Shown: in pieces, positions 47,103 to 58,665 of the stretch | Layout of the letters: each line of letters starts with the position of its first letter | Numbering within the stretch: position 1 is the stretch's first letter | From: Brachionus koreanus | Taxonomy: Eukaryota; Rotifera; Eurotatoria; Ploima; Brachionidae | Direction of reading: 5' to 3' | DNA length: 64,000 nt | Assembly (NCBI GenBank): GCA_016987375.1 | Contig: PJRA01000160.1 | Coordinates: 1,282,624-1,346,623 of the forward strand | Program-made: the position numbers and the translations under genes | The notes under the pieces: model-generated | What the model saw: only the letters and a program-made list of their open reading frames with translations | What the model was told of the DNA's origin: nothing | Databases searched by the model: none

Positions 47103-49631
47103 ATTTGTTAGTTTAAAGTAATTCGCTAGATCATTTTAGTTCAATTCTTAGTTAGCTTTTAATTGACCGTTTTCAAATTTTTAAGTATATAGAAAAGTTT
47201 ATTTTTACAGAATAAAAAAAATTTATTTGAATTAAACGATTGAATTTTTTTTTTTGAAAAAGTTTATGAATTTTTATTAAATAATTTGATCATGATTTTG
47301 TGAAATTAGGAACAAATTAAAAATTTTTAATTTTTAATTTTTAGTTAATTCATAACTTAGATTTAAATTTCTTTGACTTATAAACAAGTCTGATGTTGCA
47401 CCATGTTGCTTTTACAGAACTTACTTTTGATCTCAAAAGATTAAATATAAATTGTTATAAAAATTTTATTTCTGTAATTGTACTAAATTTTACCAAAACA
47501 TGCGTCTTAAATGATAGACCGAGTATAAATTGTCAACAATTAATTTATCAAATGTATAATCTTCCAAATTTTTTTTACTAACAGTTTAATTTGTCAACAA
47601 TAAATAAAAAAAAGTATAATTTGTCAATTTTAATTGACTTAATTAAAAGCTAATACTAATTAATAAAAATAAAAATTGGGATTATACAGATTCTAAACAG
47701 ATTCTTGGCATTAAGGTGCCAAAATACTGCACTCTATCTTAGGAACATGCTCTTTTTCTTTATATTTTTGGCTGATAAAAACCCTTGACTCGACTATAAT
47801 TTAAATTACTTGGATATAAATAAATTAACCTAAAATTTAACTTTAAAATTAAAATTTAAAAAATTCCTTTGAAAATTATCCGGGCAATTTTAAAAAACAA
47901 TCCAGATGAAATGCGAAACCATTTTAAAAAATGTGTCAATGATCAATGCCTTACCGTCTTTCCGTAAGTACAATAATAACTGAGTTAGAATTTAAAACCA
48001 TAAAATTCAATATACAAGCTTAATATTAGCTTATTTTTATTAACTAGTTAGCTGATAAATTATGTTTTATATTTGTTTTATTTTTCTATTAATAAAAAAT
48101 GTTGACAATTTATACTATTTTTATTCTGTTGGAAGATAATATATTTTTAAGATAATTGTTAATTTAATTGTTGAAAATTCAATTTCGCTCTAAATGGTAC
48201 AACGACAACTTTTCATTAAACATAATAATTAATATTTATTTAAGTAATTTTATTTTAATTTATTTATTAAAAATACAATTTAGGGGGATCCCTGGGATTA
48301 TTTTTATTTATTCTTAAAAATTAATCAATTATTCCTTTGAATTTTAATAAAACTAAAAAACTATTTTTTAAAAATAAATTATGTATATAAATATAATCTA
48401 TTTTTTTTAAGGAATTGAATTTTATATTGAAAAAAAAGTATAATTTTTATTTTATAAGATTTGGATAGCATGAAAATAATTGAAAGAGTTCTCATCTTGC
48501 AAACAACCTAAAAGTATGCAGGAAAAGACTTGGTATTATAGATGTTTCGGATTAAAATATGATGGTTTCAAAAGATAAAATAATTCATCTATTTAAGAAT
48601 AAAAATCGTGGTCTAGTTGATTCAGTTAAGTTTTTTGTCTCCCAAATCAAATTAAAAATGGAACTGAACTTAAAAATTTGAATAACTATTCAAATTTTTC
48701 AATTTTTTAAAATATTAAATGACCTCTTAAAGATATGTTTTTTTTTGTGTATAATTGTATTTACAACGGTTTAACATTTAATTTTATTCTTTATTCTCTA
48801 TTATCTAGAGATTCTGCACATGGGGCTTTAAATCAATCGAAATAAATAAATAAATAAATATCTAATGATATAATTCTCAAAAATTATTTCTCATTTTTAA
48901 ACAAAAGAAAAAAATAAAACGCCAATAATTAAATACAATTATAAACAAATTTTGAACAATTTCGAAGCAGTTTTATCAAAAATTTTTTGACAATTATTGC
49001 TCGAAGTTTGCCAATAATAGTTGAAAATTGAAATTTACCACGCATTTAAAACGCGTCGCGCTTTGTTTAATCATTCACAAAGCCATTGATTCTAATAAGC
49101 TTTGTATAAAATATGCTCCAAAATACCTAAGCAAAATATTTGATACTAGTATGATAGGTTTGATTGATATTTCTTCCTGCAAATTAAGCATTTTCTCTTT
49201 TGTTGATAGATTTCAATCCATTATTATTTTGGTGAGCATTACTTAATGATTGTTTAAAAAACTATCAATTAAAACAAAACATAGTAAACATAACAAATAT
49301 ATCTAGTAAAGCTTTAATTTTGTCAAATTCTCTTGAAACAAGTCAAGATTTTTCTTAAGAACAACAACAATGTCTCGGCTTTTCCACACAATTAAATTAC
49401 ATAGCACGTTTTTTTTTAAACTAAAATATGAAAATTAATTTTTTTAATAAACAAAACAAACTATTCCATGCCATAAAGTCTTCTTAAGCGCAAAAATATT
49501 TGATGCATAAACATCGAGGATGATATATAAATATCCCATTTGTCAATTACAAATAACCATCAATAAATTTTGCGAATTTATTAAAATCAAATAATCTATT
49601 TAAGCTTTTAAATATTTGAAATCAAATAAAA
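47103..49631. other. Intergenic; dispersed repeat and LINE tail
   Basis: Mostly featureless AT-rich DNA. 48600-48665 is an inverted relative of 28170-28235. 48800-48860 (GATTCTGCACATGGGGCTTTA followed by a (AATA)n run) matches the 3' end of the LINE at 27028-28115 and marks another LINE insertion whose body I cannot read. The 72-codon frame at 49028 has no recognisable domain. Confidence 0.4.
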
Positions 49632-51369
49632 ATGAGTTTAGAACGATTAGGCTTGTCTAAATCTCTTTTAAAATGTAATTTTTAACTTATTTTTTAATTT
49701 TTAAAAATTAAATCCTATTTTTTTTGTTTTGTTTTAAGTAGATGACAACTCCTTTTTAAAACCAAGTAATTTTATTTATTTTTCACACAATATTTGATTA
49801 ATAATTTTTTCAAACAAAATAGGAATGGTTCTGCGAGATGATCAAGATCCAGTTCAAATAAGAATCAAAGTCAAAAAGCCCAATAAGACTAAATCGACTG
49901 AAAGACCAGTTTGCTTTCGAGTAAAAGACGGGCGTCCAGTTGACCCATCATCTATCTGTGCCCCAGTTAAAATTTCCTCAAAACCACGCGTTTGTGCTCC
50001 ACTAGAACCTGCTTATGAAGTTGCTCCAGTAGTCTATTTGAATGCTGACGGAACTTCTAAAGGATGCGCACCAACAGATGAAAATTTAAAAGACCCGGAT
50101 TGTGGATGTCCAGTAGAAAGCTCTGTTGAAAAAACATTCACTCAAGAAGGATCAGAGGATGAACCTTTGGTTATAAGAATTGGTCCTACTGGAGATTTCT
50201 CTGACAATGGATGTGAAGAAAAGCCAGTCTACAAGATAAATTTCAAAGACAATGTAATGAATGTGACTAGTAATATAGATTTTTTGGTTAAAAAAATGGA
50301 AAGAACAAAAAGCACTGATGAAAAAGATCCTGACGCTCAAAAGTATTTGATAAAGCCAATTTCGAAAAAATTTCCTCCTGTAACTGTAACGGTTCGACCA
50401 AACCCGGTTGGAAATCAGACTGTCACTGTCAATCAAACTACAGAAGAATCATCTAGCTCTAGAAGTCAATCAGTTCCAAACGAATATGCAGAACAACCAT
50501 CTCGAACTGTTCAACCAACTATTGCTCCACAGCAGCAAGGACTTTACACACCTGAACAATTAGCTGCTGCTTATCAACAACAGCAAGCTGTAAATTATCA
50601 ACAGCAACCGGGAGCCGTGGTTCCTCAGCAAGCAATTGCCTATCAACAGCAACCAGGAGCTGCTGCCACTCAGCAAGCAATTGCCTATCAACAGCAACCA
50701 GGTGCTGTGCCACCTCAGCAAATTGTTTTGCAAACACAAGCAGCTCAACAAGCAGTTGCAGCGGCTCAACAAGGTCACTTTACACCAGAACAAATAATGG
50801 CAGCAGTTCGAGAACAACAAGCATCAAATCCTGGTGCAGTTCAATTCACTCCTGAGCAATTGGCTGCTGCTTACAGAGAACAACAAAGCGGACAGGCTGA
50901 ATTTAAAGTTTCACCAGAGCAATTAGCAGCGGCTTACAAAGAACAACAAGCAGCTAATCCAGGTGCTCCACAGTATCAGTTTACTCCGGAACAATTAGCT
51001 GCTGCTTATCAACAACAACAAGGTGGTCTTCCACCACAGCCTCAGCAACAGCAGGCTCCAACACAATATGCCCAACCACAACAACAAGCTCCAGCTCCAA
51101 CGCAATACGCTCAGCCCGGAGCCCAACCACAAGCATATGCTTATCCTCAACAGCAACAAGCTCCAGCTCCAACACAATACGCTCAACAAGCAGCTTATCC
51201 TCAACAGCAACAAGCTCCAGCTCCAACGCAATACGCTCAGCCCGGAGCCCAACCACAAGCATATGCTTATCCTCAACAGCAACAAGCTCCAGCTCCAACA
51301 CAATACGCTCAACAGCCAGGACAGCAACCGTTTCAATTTTCACAGTTTCCTCCACAGGTTGCTGCTTAA
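49632..51369 (+). CDS. Gln/Pro/Ala-rich low-complexity protein with PEQLAAAY repeats, unknown
   Basis: Exons 49632-49674, 49739-49765 and 49823-51369 join in phase (538 residues), beginning MSLERLGLSKSLLKLDDN. The N-terminal half has a Cys/Pro-containing region (CFRVKDGRPVDPSSICAPVK, CGCPV) and Val-rich strands (VTVTVRPNPVGNQTVTVNQT). From about residue 230 the protein is Gln-rich. It has five variants of x-PEQLAAAY-x-QQ, then PQQQQAPAPTQYAQ repeats that include an identical 104-bp DNA duplication (51085-51188 and 51211-51314). The coding DNA is far less AT-rich than the flanks. There is no signal peptide and no recognised domain. It could be a structural or condensate-forming protein, but function is unknown. 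AATAAA at 51467-51472. Confidence 0.75.
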
Positions 51370-52214
51370 ATAAGCAACGATAAAGAATTCAAAAATTTTT
51401 GTTCTATCTAAATTTTTTTCACAAGGTTTTCAAAACAAAATTAGATTAAATAGCTCGTTATTCACAAATAAAATTTAAAAATGTTGGTTTTTAAAAAAAT
51501 AAAATAAAAATGAATGCTTTTATAAAATGAATGTATTGATTTTAGTTTGTAGGAGCAGAATCTATGATACACCATTTAAATTCTAAATAAACTCCTACTA
51601 CTTTATTAAATAAATTAATAAAAAAAATTTTTTTTCTGAAGAAATTTTTCTATTTTGTCAACTTAAAGTTTTTTTAAACAATCAAACGAAAAAATATTTA
51701 GGAAAATTTTATTAAAATTGACTTTATGATAAAAATTGAAAAAAAATAATATAGTTTTATCACAACATTGAATTCTAGATCCTTGACCTAAAAACATTTA
51801 TTTGAAAAAATTTTCCTATTACTCTAATTTTCCTGCTACAATATCTTTCTATTAATCGGAAACTATTTGACGGTAATTTATCACAATAAAAAGTCGCACT
51901 TGAGAACTTTTTTTGAAAAGATTAGATTTATTCAATTTATTCAGTTATTTTTTCTGCTTTTATTGAATGACCGAATGTTATCTTAAGAATATCTGTTCAG
52001 AATTTTGAACTTGTGCCATTAGAACGCGATAAATAATAATACTTTTTAATAAAACGAATTATAACAACTTTAAGACAAATTTTTTTATTAATATGCAATT
52101 TTATGGGCAGTCTTTTCAAATTTTTAAAAAATGTCGCTGATTAAAAATATCTTAAAATAAAAAATATGAGATAATTAATTTTGTCAAAAGAGTAAATTAT
52201 CTAAAATAGTTTAT

Positions 52215-52405
52215 GCCCTGATCTAAGAAGAAGATATAATCATAAACTTGTAAGAGAGATCTACAGAAAAGCACAATACTGTTATCTATTTTAGCAAACA
52301 GAGTTGCTGAATCATGGAATGAGCTACCAAAAGAAGCAATAACAGCAAACTCAATAATTAGGTTTAAGGCTCTAATTCATAAAGAAATATTCAAATTTAA
52401 TACGT
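52215..52405 (+). mobile_element. LINE reverse-transcriptase C-terminal scrap
   Basis: In two frames the sequence reads LRRRYNHKLVREIYRK and then ANRVAESWNELPKEAITANS plus IIRFKALIHKEIF. This is the characteristic NRVxxxWNxLP ending of CR1-like reverse transcriptases. Too short and frameshifted to be active. Confidence 0.7.
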
Positions 52406-53051
52406 AATAGATTTAATGTTTAAAAGTTGTCCAAGTTGTCATCATAATCTTAATTTCTCTAAACAAGCTTGCGGAATCTTTCTTGCTGTAAATAAAAAAT
52501 TATTTAGTATTAAAAAAATCTTATTTTTGTCAGCTTCAATCGAAGTTCAGTTTTTCAAAACTTTTAAACTACCTTATTTTGATTTTTTTCAACTTTTTCA
52601 ACTTCAACTTTGTGCCTTATTTCCAAAGAGGTAATAAAGTTATTTTCTATTTTTAAATAGTTTAAATCCGAAGCGAAAAACTTTAATGATATAAATAACT
52701 TTTTGAAAAAATATGGCTTATATGCTCTAATTTAAGGAATAAGGGTGACCTGATTGAACTAATGGCAAAAAACAAATTATGGAGAAAAAACATTTGGTTT
52801 AATAAGATTGATGAATAGTTTGGTGAACAAGAGATGATGAAAATAACAAAATTCTAGCTATCAATTTGCCACATACTTTGTTACAGCTTTTTTATCTAAA
52901 ATTAAACTTTTTCTTTTCTTTATTTTTGAAAATCAAATCAATAATCAATTTATAGATGTTTTAATTTTTTCCTTTTTTTTTTTACAAAGGATGATATTTT
53001 TTATGTATAAAAGATTTTTTAGCAGTATTTTTATGATTTTTTTTAGTTTAG

Positions 53052-53115
53052 TGAATTTTAATTTATCTAAAAAGAAAGAATTTTTGCTCTATTTGTATTT
53101 GAATTTCATGATACC
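53052..53115. repeat. MITE family A right-arm fragment
   Basis: GAATTTTAATTTATCTAAAA followed by GAATTTTTGCTCTATTTGTA and ending TTCATGATACC matches the right terminal repeat of the element at 3109-3474 with scattered differences. Confidence 0.6.
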
Positions 53116-53732
53116 TTAAAAAATTTGATATAAATTTATCAATGTTTTTTATTTTCTAAAAATTTTTTTTAAATTTAATAAATGAAGTGTTAATCAGTCG
53201 ACAATGATAAGGCCACTAGCCTTTTGATGAATATTGAAACATTTGATTTAAATCAAAAAAATTAATATAAAAGTTTAATTTTTTATATCTAGTTCTCAAA
53301 TAAAAAAATTTAGAAAATAAAAAAAAAAATATTAAAAATGATTGTCAAGTTAATTGACCACATTTTTTACTATTAATTTTTCATTTCAAAAAAATGACAC
53401 GCTAAATAAATATAAAAAGCTTAGAGGATAATTTTGAAAAACTAGACACAATATCAAAAGTCTGGCTTAAAATAGTTATAAGAAAAAAAATTTTCTTTGT
53501 TTTTCATCAAAAATTTTACTTTGCTATTTCGAAAAAAAAAAACTAAAATGATAGATTATTTTGTTTTCTAACTTAATAAGTCGCGTAATTTAATCTGGTT
53601 ATTCTCTAAAGCTAAATAGATGCCACGAAACAAACGATGCAAATCTGCCATATTAGTTCTGCATATAAATTTAAATCTAGTTATTTATTTTGGAGTTTAC
53701 TATTTAATATTTTGTTTTATTAATTGTATAAA

Positions 53733-55619
53733 ATGAAGCTGGAGAATCAAACCCTGATATCAAAATCAACTTATCAAACATCACCAATTAGTAAGACTAA
53801 CTTTTGAGCTAATTTTTTAAAATTTTGAAATTTTTTAAAAAAAGACAAAACCTCACAATTAAAAAAAGGCTGCGAATCAAATGTATCCGATGAGACTATC
53901 AACATCGATCCATATTTACTGAGTATAAAGCTTAAAAAAGCCATACCATCAATTGATAAAGATATATCAGATCTTAATCAGACAATTTGTCATTTAATTT
54001 ATTCAAATAAAGCAATGGCTAATGAGGCTAAACGTCGGAGTAGCAAGTCTAGAAAAGTGACTTACAAACCTCCAATAGATTATTCTAGCTCTGATAAAGA
54101 GAAAATGGATGGCGAAAAGAGCAAAGATTCAGCTAATGAGTCAAATTTAAAATCTCCATCTAAGAATAAAGTTTTTGAGATAAATCGATTATCGCGAGAG
54201 GCTAAATTTCAGATAGAAAAATCAAGATCAAGAAAAAACGATAGATCTACTAATAGAGTGTCGCAAGAGAGGTCTAAATCGCGAAGATACCGGGCTCAAA
54301 GTTCTGGTCTGATTGAGCCTAATCTAAATTTTCACTTTCATCAGGACAAAATATCAGATTCATATCAAAGAGGAATTTCTGTTCATTCTCGCACACGGGC
54401 TCCTTCTAATTTAAGAGCGCCAAGCAAAGCTAAAATTTCAGCCTCAAGACACAACATTCATATGGAAAAGCTCATACCAGATTTTCCTATTCCCCTTCCG
54501 GATGAAAGCAGTGAATTTCTTATCCTTCCACCAAAGCATCTCTATCCTGCACAGCCAATTGAACACATAAATTTCACCCCAAACAAATTAAAACACAACC
54601 AAAATCACCAACACAATCAGTCAAAATTTTCACCTCACCAACATCAGCATTTTTATCACCAAAATGAACAGCCTCAGAAGCATCTTTATCCTAATCAATC
54701 AAATGAGCAGTCTCAGCAGCATTTTTATGCTAATCAATCGAATGAACAGCCTGAGAAGAATTTTTACTATAAAAGTCAACAGCCTCAAAAGCATCTTCCT
54801 TCATATATGCCTCAACAGAATGAACAACCACATCAGCAATTTTATCAACAGAATGAACAACAGCAACACATGTACCAAAATCAAGCAAACGAGCAGAATC
54901 AGCAGTATCAGCAACAGACAATGCCTTCGCAAATTCACCAGCAAATTCCACAGTTAAGTCAACAGCAGGTTGCTCAAATAGGCCAGCAAATTCAAGTTGA
55001 TTTAACTCCACAGCAAGCTCAGCTATTTTTGAATTCAAATCCAGCACAACAAGCCGAAATTATAGCAAAAATTCAACAGCAAGTTTTGGGTACGCAGATT
55101 CCACCAGGAACTCAGGCCGAAGTTCAAGTAGGCCAGCAGCAAAATAATGGCCTTTCATCTATGCAACAACTGGAAATGACTTTGCAACAATTACAAAACA
55201 TGTACATAAATCCAGGAGTGCAACAATTTCAACAGCAAAATCAACAATCCGACATAGGCATGCAGTATTTGGGTTTGCAATCCCAGAATCAGCCTATTGA
55301 TCTAATTGCTAATAATCAACAATCAAGCCAGCAGCAGCAATTGCAAAATTTGATAAGTTTACAACAGCATCAACAACAGCAAAATGCTGGAATGTATAAT
55401 CAAAATCAAGGACAACAATATTTTAATTCAATGCCCCATGATATTCAAGTTCCCGGGTCTCAGCATCAACAACCGACTCAGTCAAGTCAATCAAACAATC
55501 AACAAAATTATATGTTAAGTCAAAATCAAATAAATATGCCAAATGGGCTAAAATCATCAAAAATGGCTATGAATTTCTTAGGCATGATGTTTGATCAGCC
55601 AAATCAAAGTCAATATTAA
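53733..55619 (+). CDS. Gln/His/Asn-rich low-complexity protein, unknown
   Basis: Exons 53733-53790 and 53845-55619 join in phase (610 residues), starting MKLENQTLISKSTYQTSPIN. Residues up to about 210 are basic and Ser/Arg-rich (RSKSRRYRAQSS, SRTRAPSNLRAPSKAKIS), resembling RNA- or filament-binding linkers. From about 250 the sequence is Gln/His/Asn-rich with imperfect NEQPQKHLYPNQS-type repeats. A more ordered patch follows (QIQVDLTPQQAQLFLNSNPA, QAEIIAKIQQQVLG) with a look of amphipathic helices. The C-terminus ends KMAMNFLGMMFDQPNQSQY. No domain is recognised. It shares architecture (tiny first exon, long Gln-rich last exon, TPEQ/TPQQ motifs) with the gene at 49632, so the two may be distant tandem duplicates. 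AATAAA at 55655-55660. Confidence 0.75.
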
Positions 55620-58600
55620 GAATTTATAAAAAATGAATTTTTTTTTTATGAATCAATAAATTGGTCTAGTCAAATCAGTAAATTTTAAAAACCTTTTTTT
55701 TTTAAAACGACTAGAAACATCAAATAATTAAAATATGAATAAATTTTGTATATAATAAACTTGTGTTTTATGCTTAAGTGATTCTTAATTGAAATTTTCA
55801 GTAAAACTTGACCAATTTTTTTAATTATTTGATGATGATTTTGGAAAAACAAGGCTAAATTATGCAATTCTTTATATTATTATTGAAAATGAAGAAATAT
55901 GCCCTTGTCACTAGAGACCGATTAAAATTTTTTTTAAATAATAACAAGGAGTGGGGACTTCGTCCCCCTCTTTATAATTCACCCCTCAACTTGAAAAGTT
56001 TTTTTCTTTAAGTAAAACAAATTTTAACTACATTGAATATTAAAGATTAATCACCATTAAAATTTAACTTGTGGTATTTTTTTGGAATCTTAATTTTAAA
56101 AGAAAAAGTCTTAGTTAGTATCTAAAAAATACTATAAATGAATAAGTTTTCTATTTTATATTAAAACTGTCTTTTTTAAGAAACTTAGTTCTAATTTGAA
56201 TTAAGATAGGATCTATTTAATAACCGTAAATCTTTGAAGATTTTTTAATTAATAACTTTGCCTCATTCTATTTCAGGAAGTTGTCATTTTTTATACCTAT
56301 ATCTCGGGATTTTTTAGCAAATAGATTTAACTTTTGTAAATATTTATGTCGCCTAATCAAAAGATCTGTTTTTTAGTTCAAAAAATTTTTTTTATGGATC
56401 ATTTTCTATTCAATTAATTTTGTTATCATTTTTATACATTTGTTACCTTATCCATGCGGAGCATCTTTTAATTAAAATGTTTATAAACTTAAAAGCCTTA
56501 TTCTATTTTGACCCATCAGTATTTTTTAAAAGATTTTGATCTAAAGAATAAACAGATTAATTGATGATGCTATTAAATTTAACTGTGTATAAAAAATTCT
56601 ATTTTTAAATAATAAAAATTCAAAAAAATCGATTGTTGACAACTAATTGTATAGTTCTTTACTTCTAAAACTTTATTATTCTATAAAGCAAGACAATAAA
56701 AATACTCATCATCTAGTAGAATTCTTCGTAATTTTTAAATATATCTAAATATATTCAATATTCAATAATTTAAAGATTTTGATTATTTTATAATTTTAAA
56801 ATTCTAATTTATAGAATATACTCAATTAGAGAATACGACTTTTACTTTTATTAACATTTTTCGGGAGTTAAATTTTGCGCGACTGTTGTAAAAAAGACTG
56901 TTGCTATATTTATTTAATTAAAAAACAGTAAAAAACTAACTCCTCCTAACCTCATATACAAATCTTTTAACATGGCGAAGATTTTTTCTCCAGTACAATC
57001 ATTGTAAAAAAAAAAGTATTTTATAAAAATAGTTGTGAATAAAATCTTGTTAAATTAAATATTTTAAAAAAATAATAAAATATAAAATAGAATATTTTTA
57101 ATTTTTGAAAAATTATAAACTCAGATTTTTAAAAAGTAATGAATTTACTAGCTAATGTAGAACTTTGTTTATATCATTTAGAATTTCAAAGATTTCAAAA
57201 AATCTATTCTTAAAATTATCATCAAAGAAAAGCTACATCTTCTCGTTGTATATATAAACTGCATCATAACCATATACTAATCCATAGTCATTCAGGACAA
57301 TTTCTAGTTTCGATAACCATAACCGTAATATAGATCATAATTTATACCATATTCAACTGTTTCTTAGAGATTTGATAACTTAAAATTTCTTTGCTTCTGA
57401 TTGAAGCCATCTAAAAAATAATAAACAAAAAAGAACAAATTCAAAATATTATTTTTATTGCTTTTTCAAATTTTTTCTAATTTAGAAATTAAAATTTATA
57501 GAATAATTTTATTGTTTTTTATTTAATGATAGTATTTAAACAAACAATGATTACTTTTTCATAAAAGATACGAGGAAATTAAAAAAAAATCTCTACAACT
57601 TTTTCATCTATAAATTTTTTGACACAATATAGTAAAACTCCATGTGCTGATTAAGAAAAAATTTTAAATTTTGCTATTATCTTTTTTCATATTTTAAGGT
57701 CAGTACCATTTTTTAAATTTTTATTCATCAAAAAATATAAAAAATAAATAATTTAAATTGATATTATCTTAATGACTTATTCTATTCTAATAAATATCAG
57801 GAATACTCTATTTTAAGATCATTTTTTTAGTGTAATTTTCTATAATTTTCTTGAATAAATAAACAATTTCAGGAACATTCGGCAAAATATTAAAAAAAGT
57901 TAAAGTTTTCATGCAAAAATATTTTCTCGTTTAAAATAATTGACAGGAAAATTTTATCATAAGATTTTTTAATGATGCCAAATGCACATACTTCATGAGG
58001 CAGATTAAAATTTCTTTTGTTAAAATTGATTTTATAATAATTAAATTTTTGACTTGTTGTTCTTAGTTATTTTATCATTTATTTAAAAATAATATTTTGG
58101 ATTTCTAGTTTAGTTTAGTTTTTTGAATAAATATAAATGGCACAAGTGATAACAAACATTGTTTTTTGCAGTTTTATGTCTGTGAATTTCTTTTTAAATA
58201 TTTTTTTTTTTTTACAGAAAAAAAATTTTATGAACGGTTTAACCTTGGCTTATAATTTAGCTGCTTATGCTGACGCTTTGGTTCTTAATATTCTAAGCAT
58301 ATCGCCATCAATTTGTTTTTTTCTAGTATCCCATGCAATATATAGTTTTTTTTCAGTGTAACCAAATATGGTCTGAAGAATATTGCGTAAAATTGATTAT
58401 GATCATTAGGAGTTGAGCTGGGAAAATATCCAAAATTGATAAATAATATTTTGAGGCTAAAAAATTAAATTCTAACGCTCAATATATTTCAATTTGCTGT
58501 TTCAAATAGAAAATAAAAAAAAAATCATTTTAATTTATTAAATAATTACTAGAAAAAAAAATCAAATTACATTAAACTATTTTTTTATTTTTATTTGAAT

Positions 58601-58665
58601 AATAAAATTATTTTGAACAAAAAAAATTTAATTGCGCTAAATATATTACAATATTTATAAAATTT
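55620..58665. other. Long AT-rich intergenic stretch
   Basis: No gene could be supported over 3 kb. Small items: a GGGGAC-TTC-GTCCCC hairpin at 55953-55967; a Tyr/Gly-rich broken reading frame on the minus strand near 57230-57420; a 74-codon hydrophobic plus-strand frame at 58137-58361 without a recognisable family. Confidence 0.4.

Larger units (their letters stand above)
51370..53732. other. Intergenic with LINE and MITE scraps
   Basis: Apart from the LINE scrap at 52215-52405 and the MITE family A right arm at 53052-53115, no feature is recognised. Confidence 0.4.

Noticed and set aside
47393..47581. 62-codon frame past APIP
   Set aside because: No motif; composition matches random AT-rich DNA.
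49028..49246. 72-codon plus-strand frame
   Set aside because: No recognised domain, no splice-compatible neighbours; probable chance frame.
50519..51373. Long alternative frames antisense to and within the Gln-rich gene
   Set aside because: They are mirror products of the CAA/CAG repeats (Leu/Val/Ala-rich shadows); the Gln-rich frame has phase-matched upstream exons.
55953..55967. GGGGAC-TTC-GTCCCC hairpin as a bacterial-type terminator
   Set aside because: Eukaryotic context, no gene ends here, and the stem is only 6 bp.
57230..57420. Minus-strand Tyr/Gly-rich stretch (YGINYDLYYGYGYRN)
   Set aside because: Frames are interrupted within 60 codons and there is no start or neighbouring exon; too weak to call a gene.
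58137..58361. 74-codon hydrophobic plus-strand frame beginning MAQVITNI
   Set aside because: Phe/Leu-rich, as expected by chance in T-rich DNA. The middle (LAAYADALVLNILSISPSIC) looks protein-like, but I know no family and no splice partners were found.
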